A stretch of 64,000 nucleotides of DNA from Nostoc sp. KVJ3 (GCF_026127265.1 NZ_WWFG01000001.1:2147501-2211500); one strand, 5' to 3'. Shown: positions 27,399-36,934, numbered from the stretch's first letter. A program made the numbers and translations. The notes: generated by a model not told the origin, from the sequence alone.

Positions 27399-29603
27399 TT
27401 AACGCTCTTTAGTAAATTTGGTTAAACTGCTAGATACTAAATCTTGTTCAATTTGTAGTTTTTTGCTTTCAGGTAAATAACTACTAGATTCATTTTTAAT
27501 ATTCACACCATTAATTACTATCCCTAATACCTTCTGTCCTGACTGAGTTAAAAATTCTTTAGCTGCATTCGCACTGCTTAAGTCAACTACCCCAGGACGA
27601 ACGACTAATAGCATACCATCAGTGAGAGTGCTTAAAACAGCAGCATCTGCGATACCCGACAAGGGTGGCGTATCAAAAATAACTAGATCGTAATCTCTGC
27701 TAAAGTTATTTATCAATGTTGCCATTCTTTGAGAATCTAGCATCGCTACTGGGTTGGGATGCAAAACTCCAGAAGTAAGAACTTCTAGATTAGGCATCAC
27801 TTCTTGAACAACTGCATCTAAAGAGACTTGACCAAGAATGACATTACTTAGTCCCGATGTATTGTTTAGCCCCCAAATATGATGCTGTATGGGATGACGC
27901 ATATCTGCATCTACTAACAACACTCTACGCCCCCCCTGAGCCATAGTCACAGCTAAATTTGCAGATACGTCAGACTTTCCTTCTTTGGCAACGGAACTTG
28001 TAATTACAATGCTTTTGAGTGGTTTATCAGAACAGAGGAATTTCAGGTTGACTTGGAGTATTTGGTATGCGTTACCAAGAGGAAAGTAAGGAATATCTCT
28101 ACCAATGATTTTTGGAATAGGTCGATCAATTCCTGCTATAGAAGAATGGGCTTTACCATTTTTACTTTGTGTTGGAATCACTCCTAAAACAGTATATTTC
28201 AAGACTTCTTTCGCTTCTTTAACTGTCTTCACTGAGCGGTCTATCAAGTCTAAAGCAAAGGCAACAATGATACCTAAGAAAAGACCAACTGCTCCTCCAC
28301 CAACAATAAACAGGATTTTGCGAGGCCCTTCTGCTTTTTCAGGGACTAAAGCTAAAGAAATCACACGAGCATTAGGAATTTTTTGGTTCTGTGCAATCTC
28401 AATCTCTTGGCGTTTCTTTAATAGTGTTTCGTAAGTCGTTTGAGCTGCTTGCAGTTTTCGTTCTAACTCTCGTTGCTTCTGTTCTAGCTTTGGCAAATTA
28501 TTTGCTCGTTTGATGTAAGCAGCTTGTTGTTGGGAGAGTGTGTCAATTTGTCTTTCTAGACCGACACGCTCTGCCTGAGCACGAGTAATATCTGCAATTA
28601 AGCTTTGGCGCAGTTGTCCAACCTGTAAACTTCCCTCTCTTATCTGCGCTTTACCAGCAACTTGTCCTGTCCGCTCTTTTAATAAGCTCTGAAGAGCTGC
28701 AACTTTTGCCTGTAAGTCAATAATTGTAGGGTGTTCAGGTGAAAAACGGGTGCGATCTACTGCCAGTTTGCTTTCTGCTTCTTGTAGTTGGGTAAGCACT
28801 GTTTGAACTCCAGGTGCTTGACTTAATTCAGATTCCATTACAGCTTGCTGCGGATTTACCTGAGCTTCACTGGTTAACTGCTCTAAACGACCCGTAACAT
28901 TATTGAGTTGAGCTTGAGATTCAGAAAGCTGGTTTCCTAACTTAGAAATTGTCTCGACTGCTGCGGCTGCTTCTTGTTCTAGAACAACAATTTTATTCTG
29001 TTCTTTAAATATCCGCAGTTTGGATTCAGCTCTTGTAACAATTTCCTCTGCTTTGGGTACTTCTGTTACAAGAACCTCTTTGGCTGTCCGTGCTTCATCC
29101 TGATTAGCTTTTATATTTAGGTCGATATAACTTTTGATAACTTCATTGACGATTTTGGCAGCCAGTTCAGGATTAGTGCTTTTATAAGAAAGTTGTACAA
29201 CATCAGTACCTTTGATTCCTTCTATTTTTAGTTGGTTTGCCAAGTCTGGAATCGAAAGTAGTTTGCCTTTATTATCTTTGAGTTGAAGTGAATTAATTGT
29301 TTTGCCAATCACTGGATTTGAGCCAATAACTCTCACCTGAGTTTCTAGGGGATTATCATTCAGATTCAAAGCTTCCAATTTTCCTATGTCTTCTGATACC
29401 CCTGTAAGTGAGGAAGAACGATTTGTTTTAATCATCAAACTTCCTTCTGCTTTGTATGAGGGTTTTAATGAAAATGCATACAAGCATCCAAGAGTAACAG
29501 CTATGCTAAAAATTCCAACTAGAGGTAGCCAACGCCGTTGAATAACTTCTAAATATTTCTGAATACTTACTTCTTCAAATTGTGGTAAAGATTCCATCGT
29601 CAT
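27399..29603 (-). CDS. Wzc-type chain-length regulator fused to BY-kinase domain
   Basis: The 734-residue protein joins a Wzz domain (membrane helices near residues 27-46 and 429-452, coiled coil about 175-400) to a cytoplasmic bacterial tyrosine kinase/ParA-like domain. Walker A' VLLVDADMRHP (561-571) and Walker B LVIFDTPP (640-647) are normal. Walker A reads SSVAKEGKSD (536-545) instead of the usual PGEGKST form; the lysine and serine remain. Only one tyrosine (Y709) occurs in the C-terminal tail, where a cluster is common. The protein should control polymer length and export. It is the first gene of the cluster, after an empty 1-kb region. Confidence 0.9.
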   Translation of the reverse strand: MTMESLPQFEEVSIQKYLEVIQRRWLPLVGIFSIAVTLGCLYAFSLKPSYKAEGSLMIKTNRSSSLTGVSEDIGKLEALNLNDNPLETQVRVIGSNPVIGKTINSLQLKDNKGKLLSIPDLANQLKIEGIKGTDVVQLSYKSTNPELAAKIVNEVIKSYIDLNIKANQDEARTAKEVLVTEVPKAEEIVTRAESKLRIFKEQNKIVVLEQEAAAAVETISKLGNQLSESQAQLNNVTGRLEQLTSEAQVNPQQAVMESELSQAPGVQTVLTQLQEAESKLAVDRTRFSPEHPTIIDLQAKVAALQSLLKERTGQVAGKAQIREGSLQVGQLRQSLIADITRAQAERVGLERQIDTLSQQQAAYIKRANNLPKLEQKQRELERKLQAAQTTYETLLKKRQEIEIAQNQKIPNARVISLALVPEKAEGPRKILFIVGGGAVGLFLGIIVAFALDLIDRSVKTVKEAKEVLKYTVLGVIPTQSKNGKAHSSIAGIDRPIPKIIGRDIPYFPLGNAYQILQVNLKFLCSDKPLKSIVITSSVAKEGKSDVSANLAVTMAQGGRRVLLVDADMRHPIQHHIWGLNNTSGLSNVILGQVSLDAVVQEVMPNLEVLTSGVLHPNPVAMLDSQRMATLINNFSRDYDLVIFDTPPLSGIADAAVLSTLTDGMLLVVRPGVVDLSSANAAKEFLTQSGQKVLGIVINGVNIKNESSSYLPESKKLQIEQDLVSSSLTKFTKER

Positions 29604-30683
29604 AATAATAAAATTATAAATTTTTAAAACCTAAAACTATTTATGGTAGATTTTCCCCGATATTTTATCGCCGTTATTCTGTCACTTCCCTTTTGAAAGA
29701 AACAACAGAATAACTCACAATCTTGTTCGTGATTTATTAACGTCCTACTTTTTTGAGTGACTCAGTATTATCAACATAAAACTGATGTGATTGTTGATTA
29801 GTAATCCAACATCCAATATCATATTATGTAAGAACACTTAATTGAGTAACTTTACAAAAAATTCACAATAATACTTCAGTATGTTTACGACTAGTTCCTC
29901 TTATATTGGAAATATAAGAGGAACTAATAGCTTCAGGGTAAGGAATATAGCAATTTTGCCAACTTCCAAGGAAAAGCATTTTAAAGGTAAGCTTTGTGTA
30001 GTGAAAAGAGATACTTGAAAAGACTGTATGGCTATTTACGCAAGATTCTTAACAGCTTTCAGCAACAATTAATTTCTGCTTTGAATAATGCTCAATTTTG
30101 GGAATAATACGGGACTAGCAATACTAGAATTGTATAATTTTAGGATGAAAGTTGTAATAACTCGTACTTGGTTTAATTTGCCTAGGCTAGCGAAAGGTTT
30201 TTTTGGTCTGGCTTTCTGTGTGAAAATTACAACATAGTTTCTGTCCTTGGGTTTACATCCCAGTATTTTAGGTTTACCTGTAAACTTGCAATCACCTTGT
30301 TTATATTCTGCAATCCGCGCAAAATAAGCCTTTCAAGATTTATCTAAAGGATATTGATGTTGTCTTATTTGTGTAACCGTATAGTAACACGTAGGAGAGA
30401 TAAACGGCTAGTAGTAGGGTAACGAAATATGAATTAGCACAGTTATAACGCTAGGGAGGTAACAGGAGAGTGTCAAATTCTGATTTGTTAGAGGATGGAT
30501 TACTCAACTACCTCCTTGTAGACAAAAGTCCATATACAACTGGATTCCACTATATTTTTAATGAAGTTTAGCCATACTACTTAGTACCTGTGTTAATGTG
30601 AAGTACTCAAGCTAGACTGCTATTGTTTGGTGTCTGTATCTACCCAATTGTAATTATTAAACTGATATTAAGAGATTGAATTA
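29604..30683. other. 1.08-kb gene-free region between the polysaccharide cluster and a secreted-protein gene
   Basis: No protein frame is convincing on either strand. The region is AT-rich and must hold the divergent promoters for the polysaccharide cluster and the 30684 gene. The only marked structure is the perfect hairpin at 29892-29926. A GGAGAG-like purine run at about 30390 and AGGGAGG at about 30453 do not precede open frames. Confidence 0.5.
29892..29926. repeat. Perfect 16-bp hairpin with GGA loop
   Basis: TAGTTCCTCTTATATT (29892-29907) and AATATAAGAGGAACTA (29911-29926) are exact inverted repeats around GGA. Neither side has a uridine run. It lies about 290 bp upstream of the polysaccharide cluster start and could be a protein-binding palindrome or the core of a small RNA. 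Confidence 0.6.
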
Positions 30684-31100
30684 ATGAAATCTTCTTTTAT
30701 GACCTTAGTCGTTCTGATTAGCGCACTCGTTCTACCTCAGAGTGTCTATGCTAACCAAGAAAATGTTCCCATCACAACAGGTAATGCTCCGAAGGAGCCA
30801 TTTTACGATCGCAGTCAGGCTGGAGCTTTATTGACGGAACCCGCGACAATTACCACTACATGGAGTAATTTTACAGGACAGACTAATAATTCCAAACAAA
30901 CTGCTGAATCAATTTCGCTAATACAGGAGCGAGGATGCAAAAATATGAACCCGCTTGAGTTTATTAATAATCCCGGCGCTTTCTTTAAGCAATGTCAGAA
31001 GCCACCAAATACCCAAAGTTCTCAAGGTACTGAACCAATTGAGTATCTTAAGATTCCCAAACTCGATTCTGGTATTAGTGTGACAGTTACTAAATTTTGA
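30684..31100 (+). CDS. Secreted hypothetical protein
   Basis: The 138-residue protein has a clear Sec signal peptide: KSS, a hydrophobic core FMTLVVLISALVLP, then a likely signal peptidase site after SVYA (residue 23). The mature part has no recognisable domain; two cysteines (in RGCKNMN and KQCQKP, about residues 83 and 100) could form a disulfide. It has its own start and probably its own promoter. I do not recognise the family. Confidence 0.65.
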   Translation: MKSSFMTLVVLISALVLPQSVYANQENVPITTGNAPKEPFYDRSQAGALLTEPATITTTWSNFTGQTNNSKQTAESISLIQERGCKNMNPLEFINNPGAFFKQCQKPPNTQSSQGTEPIEYLKIPKLDSGISVTVTKF

Positions 31101-31252
31101 TATCGAAATTCTTTTAACATAGGGGAATCTTATTGTTTAAGTATGTTATGTAAAAATTAACTATCCACCTTTAAACGTAAATCTTTTCGCTTCAATTAGG
31201 ATATTAGTAGCGATGCCTACGGCAGTAAGTAAGCTAGGGAGGTATTGTTGTA

Positions 31253-31462
31253 TTGCCAAGTATTATACTTGGTGCTACTGCTAGTACTTTTATTTCCAAA
31301 AATATTTCTTATAGCTATCAGATCAATAATACCGCATTCAATGCAGATGTCTGCGTGCAGTATGACACAAGTGCAATTGTCACAGATACCTGCGTCTTTT
31401 CGATCCTAAATCCTTTATTACAAATAACCACACTCTTAAAGAAGGCTGTTCTTGAGCAGGAG
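31253..31462 (+). pseudogene. Decayed DUF3172 gene copy
   Basis: The frame from TTG 31253 reads IILGATASTFISKN and then NADVCVQYDTSAIVTD and FSILNPL, which lines up with ILGIGIGIAFSS, NPEICVQYGASAMVMD and FVTLNPF of the intact DUF3172 gene at 4206-4745. After NPL the match continues in another frame as TNNHTLKEGC, then a stop, against QPSMRPGCVIRQ. The membrane segment is incomplete and the last third is missing. This is a frameshifted, truncated paralogue; AGGGAGG lies just upstream. Confidence 0.6.
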
Positions 31463-31516
31463 CAGTGTTTTCGTTGGTGTTTAGCGATCGCCCGCTATGT
31501 ACACAGCTTGATATGA

Positions 31517-32039
31517 TTTGATTATCTAAAAAAATAGAGTTAAAAAATAGATATTTTGTGTTTAATTAATTCCACTTAATTATAATTACATAGAAGTACA
31601 GCAAGACTATTAAAAGTTTAAAAACTCCATGATTTAAAATTTTTGAATTGTTTTGATATTTGCTGTTATTAAATTATCTTGTGGAAATGAAATCATTGCT
31701 TGGTCAAGTTCTCATTTTTTCCATTAACTACATCTGATAATTGAACTAAACATAATTGTGTTTGAAGATATGCGATTTCCCCTAAGAAACGAGTGTAATT
31801 ACTTCAAAGGATATAGTGATAATACTTTGGGGAATTGATTTGTGACTGGCGATAATGTTAGTATTAGGGGGTGGGTTGATTTTGGGTTTATTATCTCCAA
31901 CAATTGACTTGTGATGTATCATAGACCAGAATTCATCAGTATTGCCAATTGATATGATTAGCAGTGTGAAATGGCTATGGGTCTGAATATCTAGACTTGA
32001 TACCAATAAATTGATGAGGTTACAGAGGAGCAAATAACC
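31517..32039. other. Intergenic region before the sigma factor gene
   Basis: No intact gene is seen. Around 31845-31960, broken frames give LVLGGGLILGL and, in a second frame, RPEFISIAN, a faint echo of the DUF3172 membrane segment and SREFIDTKAPN. That would be a second, older relic, but the evidence is thin. The sigma factor promoter must lie in the last 200 bases; GAGGAG stands 8-13 nt before its ATG. Confidence 0.35.
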
Positions 32040-33059
32040 ATGAGCAACTTAACATCTCCACCTACCGAAGTTCAAAAAACGAAGAAAAAAAGTTTAGCCG
32101 CAGATAAAAAACCTCGAGCTACAGATGATATTGTGCGTAGTTATCTGCAAGAAATCGGGCGTGTAGATTTGTTGACTCGCGAACAAGAGGTTATTTTTGC
32201 CCAACAAGTGCAGCTGATGATGAATTTATTAGCTGCTAAGGAAGAATTGGCTGTGAAATTAGACCACGAACCCACGCTGCAAGAATGGGCAGATCGGGCG
32301 GAGTTAGGTGTTGAAGTGCTAGAACAACAGCTAAGTCAAGGACACCAAGCCAAGCAAAAAATGATTCAGGCTAATCTCCGGTTGGTGGTGGCTGTGGCGA
32401 AAAAATACCAGCACCGCAATCTGGAATTTATGGATCTAATTCAAGAAGGAACTTTGGGTTTAGAGCGAGGAGTGGATAAGTTTGATCCTGCTCTTGGTTA
32501 TAAGTTTTCTACCTACGCTTACTGGTGGATTCGTCAAGGAATCACGCGAGCGATCGCTCAACAAGGACGGACTATTCGTTTACCGATCCATGTTTTTGAG
32601 AAACTGAACAAAATTAAACGGGTACAGCGAGAATTATCTCAACAGCTAGGTCGCGTTCCCACTACTGCTGAAATTGCCAATGCGTTATCTTTGACACCTA
32701 GCCAAGTTAGAGAGTGTTTGTACTTGGCGCGTCAACCTTTCTCGCTAGAGGCGCGAGTTGGGGAACAACAAGATACAGAATTACAGGATATTCTAGAAGA
32801 TGACGGCCCTTCTCCTGAAGACTATGCTGTTGAAGAATCTCTCCACCAAGATTTACACGATTTGTTAGCAAAGCTGTCTCCCCAACAGCGAGAAATATTA
32901 ACCTTGCGCTTTGGTTTGACTGATGGCTACGAACTTTCTTTAGCACAAATTGGCGATCGCATGGGGATTAGTCGAGAACGGGTACGTCAGATTGAGCAAA
33001 AAGCTCTCAGTCTCCTCCGACGACAAAAGGAACAAGTACGTAGTTATCTAGCCAGTTGA
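32040..33059 (+). CDS. RNA polymerase sigma factor, group 2 (RpoD/SigA-related)
   Basis: The 339-residue protein has the group 2 sigma-70 layout without region 1.1. Region 1.2 contains DDIVRSYLQEIGRVDLLTREQE. Region 2 has LRLVVAVAKKYQ, EFMDLIQEGTLGLERGVDKFDP and the -10 recognition helix YAYWWIRQGITRAI. Region 3 follows, and region 4 has PQQREILTLRFGL and GISRERVRQIEQKAL. Cyanobacteria use such alternative factors for stress, nitrogen and dark responses. One oddity is LERGVDKF, where L-R-A-V-E/D-K-F is usual. Which Sig paralogue this is cannot be fixed from sequence alone. Confidence 0.93.
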   Translation: MSNLTSPPTEVQKTKKKSLAADKKPRATDDIVRSYLQEIGRVDLLTREQEVIFAQQVQLMMNLLAAKEELAVKLDHEPTLQEWADRAELGVEVLEQQLSQGHQAKQKMIQANLRLVVAVAKKYQHRNLEFMDLIQEGTLGLERGVDKFDPALGYKFSTYAYWWIRQGITRAIAQQGRTIRLPIHVFEKLNKIKRVQRELSQQLGRVPTTAEIANALSLTPSQVRECLYLARQPFSLEARVGEQQDTELQDILEDDGPSPEDYAVEESLHQDLHDLLAKLSPQQREILTLRFGLTDGYELSLAQIGDRMGISRERVRQIEQKALSLLRRQKEQVRSYLAS

Positions 33060-33179
33060 GGCTATTTTTCTACAATTTAGAGGATTGAGACTCAGGACAT
33101 CACCATAATGACTGTATGTATAAAATTCAGTCATTTTGGGGGAAAATAAACCTAAGTAATCTCTCTCAAAGATTTTGAT

Positions 33180-33674
33180 ATGGGCACATCAAAGACAGTG
33201 CAACAATTGCAAGCGCAATGGGTGAATTCTGAAAACTTTCGGCGTTATGGACAGGTAATTTTTGCAAGTGTTGATGGCAAAGGTTACGATGTGGAAGATG
33301 CCCAGTTAAACCTGCAAAATGGAATTCCACGATTTTATATTATGCGGTTGGAGAAGAGAGGGCGAAAGTTTCACAACATTACTCGCCATCTGCAATGCAC
33401 TCAATGTCTGGGTTCTTTGGAAGGTAAGGATTGGTTAATTGCTGTTTGTCCTCCTCATAATGATGTGAATGAACCAGCTTTAGAAGAGATTGCTGCTTTC
33501 CACGTTCCGGGGAATTGTTTTATCAAGCTACATGAGGGAACTTGGCATGCTGGCCCCCATTTTGACCATGAAGTTGTGGATTTTTATAATTTGGAATTAG
33601 CTGATACGAATGTGGTGGATCATTTCACTCATGATTTTTTTAAGAGTCATCAATTAGAGTTTGAGATGGTTTAA
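33180..33674 (+). CDS. Ureidoglycolate lyase (AllA)-like protein
   Basis: The 164-residue protein resembles the AllA/ureidoglycolate hydrolase cupin family. It has PRFYIMRLEKRGRKFHNITRHLQCTQ near residues 50-75, a LIAVCPPHND block, then PGNCFIKLHEGTWHAGPHFDHEVVDFYNLEL, in which histidines and the glutamate could shape the active site. In purine catabolism AllA releases glyoxylate and urea from ureidoglycolate. No allantoin genes are nearby, so the pathway role is open; cyanobacterial homologues often stand alone. Confidence 0.72.
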   Translation: MGTSKTVQQLQAQWVNSENFRRYGQVIFASVDGKGYDVEDAQLNLQNGIPRFYIMRLEKRGRKFHNITRHLQCTQCLGSLEGKDWLIAVCPPHNDVNEPALEEIAAFHVPGNCFIKLHEGTWHAGPHFDHEVVDFYNLELADTNVVDHFTHDFFKSHQLEFEMV

Positions 33675-33829
33675 AGAAATCAACGAACCACAGAGGCACA
33701 GAGAAGCCAGTGCGTTGGGCGGGTTCCCCGACTTGTAGCAACTGGCGCGACACAGAGAGGAGAAAGTCGTGATTTTTCGTAGGGGCAATTCATGAATTGC
33801 CCCTACGACAGGTGCTGTAACAAAGAGTT
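33675..33829. repeat. Repeat cluster between convergent genes, with 32-bp palindrome
   Basis: The spacer holds three recurrent Nostoc elements: the AACGAACCACAGAGGCACAG core (33678-33703), a GCCAGTGCGTTGGGCGGG / CCCCGACTTGTAGCAACTGGCGC piece repeated near 52640-52705, and a perfect 32-nt palindrome at 33777-33808 built on TAGGGGCAATTC/GAATTGCCCCTA. The palindrome could end transcription of the convergent AllA-like and alaS genes, but no uridine run follows. Confidence 0.65.
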
Positions 33830-36472
33830 TTAACCCAATGCCGACTTTAACTCACTTTCCGCTTGTGCCAACGCATCTGGTAATTTACTCGCATCGCGTC
33901 CGCCAGCTTGGGCTAAGTTTGGTCTTCCGCCGCCGCCGCCACCGCAGATTTTAGCGATCGCACCAACAAATTTACCGGCTTGTAAACCTTTTTTGTTGAC
34001 TTCTTGACTAAAAGCTGCAACTATGCTTACCTTATCGGCTTCGGGAACAGAACCCAGCACCACTGCACCGTTACCGATTTTTTGCAGTAAGCGTTCGGCT
34101 GCGGTTTTTAATGATTCTGGATCGACATCTTCTAATTGGGCGACGATAATTTTATGATCGCCTACAATTTCGGCTGTTTGTAGCAAGCTGTCAGATTTAG
34201 CGATCGCTAACTGTACCTTCAAGGTTTCCAATTCCTTTTGGCTAGTTCTGAGTTCGCTTTGCAGACTTGTAATTCTGTCTGGTAATTCTTCGGGTTTAAC
34301 TTTAAAGCGATCGCTCAAATCTTTAACTACTTTATCCCGCAGGTTGAGATAATCTAGGATTGCTGGCCCTGAAACAGCTTCAATGCGCCGCACTCCAGAA
34401 GCTACGCCAGCTTCTGAGATAATTTTGAAAACGCCAATTTCAGCCGTATTGCTGACATGAGTTCCACCGCACAGTTCCATTGATACGTTAGGGAAGTCAA
34501 TCACCCGCACTTCCTCGCCGTATTTTTCGCCGAACATGGCAACAGCACCCTTAGCTTTCGCCTCGGCTATTGGTAATACTTCCACCTTTGCAGCATGTGC
34601 TTGGGCAATCCAAGTGTTTACCTGTTCTTCAATTTGTTGCACTTCCTCTGCTGTCAAAGCACGGGGACAGTTGAAATCAAAGCGCAACCGATCAAAGGAA
34701 ACCAGGGAACCTGCTTGAGATATGCTATCATCAACAATTTTTTTCAACGCTGCTTGTAACAGATGCGTTGCAGTATGGTTAGCTTGGGCGCGACGGCGAC
34801 AATCCGGATCGATTTGGGCAGTGACGCGATCGCCTACGCGCAGTGTACCGCGTTCGATGCGTCCGAAGTGAACAAAGAAATCAGATTCTTTTTTCACGTC
34901 TTCAACGCGAACTACTATACCATCACCAGAGATATAACCGCGATCGCCGATTTGTCCCCCGGATTCAGCATAAAATGGCGTTTTATCAAGAATAATTTGT
35001 ACCTGTGTTCCCGCTTCTGCTTCCTCTTGGGAAACACCTTCTACCAAAATCGCTTCGACTTTCGCCGTCGTTGCAGATTGGGTATAGCCTAAAAACTCGG
35101 TGACTTGGATGTGTTCTGCTAGCTTATCGAGGGAACCTTGCACAGTTAAATCGATGGTTTCGTGTGCATCTCTACCACGTCCTTTCTGAATTTCCATTTG
35201 CGCCTCAAATCCCTCAACATCAACTGTGAGATTATTTTCTTCGGCAACCTCTTGAGTAAGTTCGAGGGGAAATCCGTAGGTATCATAAAGGGTAAATGCA
35301 CTTTCACCACTAATTTGAGTATTCCCTCGCTGTTTTACCTCTTGGATGATTTCTTCTAGAAGTTTTTCGCCTCTATCGAGAGTTCTGAGAAAATTGGATT
35401 CTTCTCGTTGCAATTCAGCTTTAATTGCTGCTTCCCGTTGGCGGACATTGGGGTAAGCTGATTCAGAAAGTGCGATCGCAGTTTCCGCAACTTGGGTAGT
35501 AAATTCACCAGAAATCCCAATTAATCGCCCATGACGCACCACGCGCCGAATTAATCGCCGCAACACATAACCCCTTCCCACATTGGAAGCGCGAATTTCA
35601 TCAGCAATCATGTGGACAACAGAACGAACATGATCGCCAATAACTTTTAGAGAAACTTTGGTTTTCTCATCGCTGCTGTGGTAATCAATGCCAGCAATTT
35701 GAGCGGCTGTTTGAATAATTGGGAAAATTAGGTCAGTTTCGTAGTTATTGGGTACTTTTTGGAGAATTTGTGCCATTCTCTCCAAACCCATACCGGTGTC
35801 GATGTTCTTGTTTTGCAGTGGTGTTAAATTACCGGAAGCATCCCGGTTATATTGCATGAACACGAGATTATAAAACTCGATGAACCGGGAATCGTCTTCT
35901 AAATCGATATTTTCGTCACCGCGTTCTGGGTGGAAGTCGTAATATATTTCGGAACAAGGGCCACAAGGGCCAGTCGGGCCAGATACCCAAAAGTTATCAT
36001 CTTCGCCCAAGCGTTTAATTCTCGCTACCGGCACACCGATTTGATCGCGCCAGATAGCAAAAGCTTCATCATCATCTTTAAAAACGCTGACAACGAGATT
36101 TTGGGGGGAAAAGCCAAAGACTTGTGTGGAGATTTCCCAACCCCAAGCGATCGCTTGTTCTTTAAAATAATCACCAAAGCTGAAATTACCCAGCATCTCA
36201 AAAAACGTATGATGCCGTTTAGTGCGTCCGACATTTTCGATGTCGTTGGTACGGATACACTTTTGCGAAGTCGTAGCCCGCTTAAATTCTGGTGTCCTCT
36301 GCCCCAAGAATATCGGTTTAAATGGTAGCATCCCCGCGATCGTCAGCAGTACGGTTGGATCTTCTGGCACGAGAGAGGCACTTGGGAGGATTTGGTGACT
36401 CCGTTGGGCAAAGAAGTTGAGGAATGTGTTGCGAATTTCGTTACCGCTTAGGTACTGAGGATTTGAAGACAT
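33830..36472 (-). CDS. alaS: Alanyl-tRNA synthetase
   Basis: The 880-residue class II synthetase charges tRNA-Ala. The N-terminal catalytic core begins LSGNEIRNTFLNFFAQRSH and contains the class II motif 2 region RTKRHHTFFEMLGNFSFGDYF. The editing domain has its zinc-type residues in NHTATHLLQAAL and ELCGGTHV. The C-terminal oligomerisation domain ends in a glycine-rich loop, ICGGGGGGRPNLAQAGG. The full family length is present and no domain is missing. No T-box or other leader is recognisable upstream. Confidence 0.98.
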   Translation of the reverse strand: MSSNPQYLSGNEIRNTFLNFFAQRSHQILPSASLVPEDPTVLLTIAGMLPFKPIFLGQRTPEFKRATTSQKCIRTNDIENVGRTKRHHTFFEMLGNFSFGDYFKEQAIAWGWEISTQVFGFSPQNLVVSVFKDDDEAFAIWRDQIGVPVARIKRLGEDDNFWVSGPTGPCGPCSEIYYDFHPERGDENIDLEDDSRFIEFYNLVFMQYNRDASGNLTPLQNKNIDTGMGLERMAQILQKVPNNYETDLIFPIIQTAAQIAGIDYHSSDEKTKVSLKVIGDHVRSVVHMIADEIRASNVGRGYVLRRLIRRVVRHGRLIGISGEFTTQVAETAIALSESAYPNVRQREAAIKAELQREESNFLRTLDRGEKLLEEIIQEVKQRGNTQISGESAFTLYDTYGFPLELTQEVAEENNLTVDVEGFEAQMEIQKGRGRDAHETIDLTVQGSLDKLAEHIQVTEFLGYTQSATTAKVEAILVEGVSQEEAEAGTQVQIILDKTPFYAESGGQIGDRGYISGDGIVVRVEDVKKESDFFVHFGRIERGTLRVGDRVTAQIDPDCRRRAQANHTATHLLQAALKKIVDDSISQAGSLVSFDRLRFDFNCPRALTAEEVQQIEEQVNTWIAQAHAAKVEVLPIAEAKAKGAVAMFGEKYGEEVRVIDFPNVSMELCGGTHVSNTAEIGVFKIISEAGVASGVRRIEAVSGPAILDYLNLRDKVVKDLSDRFKVKPEELPDRITSLQSELRTSQKELETLKVQLAIAKSDSLLQTAEIVGDHKIIVAQLEDVDPESLKTAAERLLQKIGNGAVVLGSVPEADKVSIVAAFSQEVNKKGLQAGKFVGAIAKICGGGGGGRPNLAQAGGRDASKLPDALAQAESELKSALG

Positions 36473-36746
36473 AGGTGTTTTTAACTTTAGACTTTAGATT
36501 TGGGTCTAGCGGCACTAGGTAAGTGTATTTTCATAAATAGCTTTATATATTCTTGCATTTTGTTTCATATTACCGCCAGCAAATTGTGCCAGTCGATGAG
36601 CTATATGCAGTGATGAAGATGCCTTTAGACTATTATTCTGAACTCTGGCAGGGTATGCGTAGGCGTAGCCCATCGTAGACATCGCATTTTGGTCTTTAAG
36701 ATTAATCCTTAAGAAATACTTTAAAAATCACGTATTAGGGTAGCAA

Positions 36747-36934
36747 CTGACACTAAAACTGAAAGTATCAAATGTTGCTTGTGAGGGATGTGCAGAAATA
36801 ATTACTGAATCCACCGACGTTATAGAACCTGAGACTAAGGTGGATGTAAAACTTTCACAGTGTAATCCACAGCTTCTGAGGAGTAAATCAAACACGTAAT
36901 TGTTGCTGCTGGTTATGCTGTTAAAGGTTATTGA
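36747..36934 (+). pseudogene. Heavy-metal-associated (copper chaperone-like) protein, frameshifted
   Basis: Starting at CTG 36747 (in place of ATG), the frame reads TLKLKVSNVACEGCAEIITE, the ferredoxin-like HMA strand and the CxxC metal loop, and goes on to ETKVDVK. The continuation expected for the family is then found in another frame as TFTV, stop, STASEE, stop, IKHVIVAAGYAVK. So the gene has lost its start, gained at least one frameshift and two stop codons, but is otherwise still recognisable. The intact gene would be about 62 residues, similar to small cyanobacterial copper chaperones of the Atx1 type. Confidence 0.65.

Noticed and set aside
36473..36746. T-box or other amino-acid-sensing leader upstream of alaS
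   Set aside because: No T-box sequence or specifier stem could be found, and such leaders are not expected in cyanobacteria.
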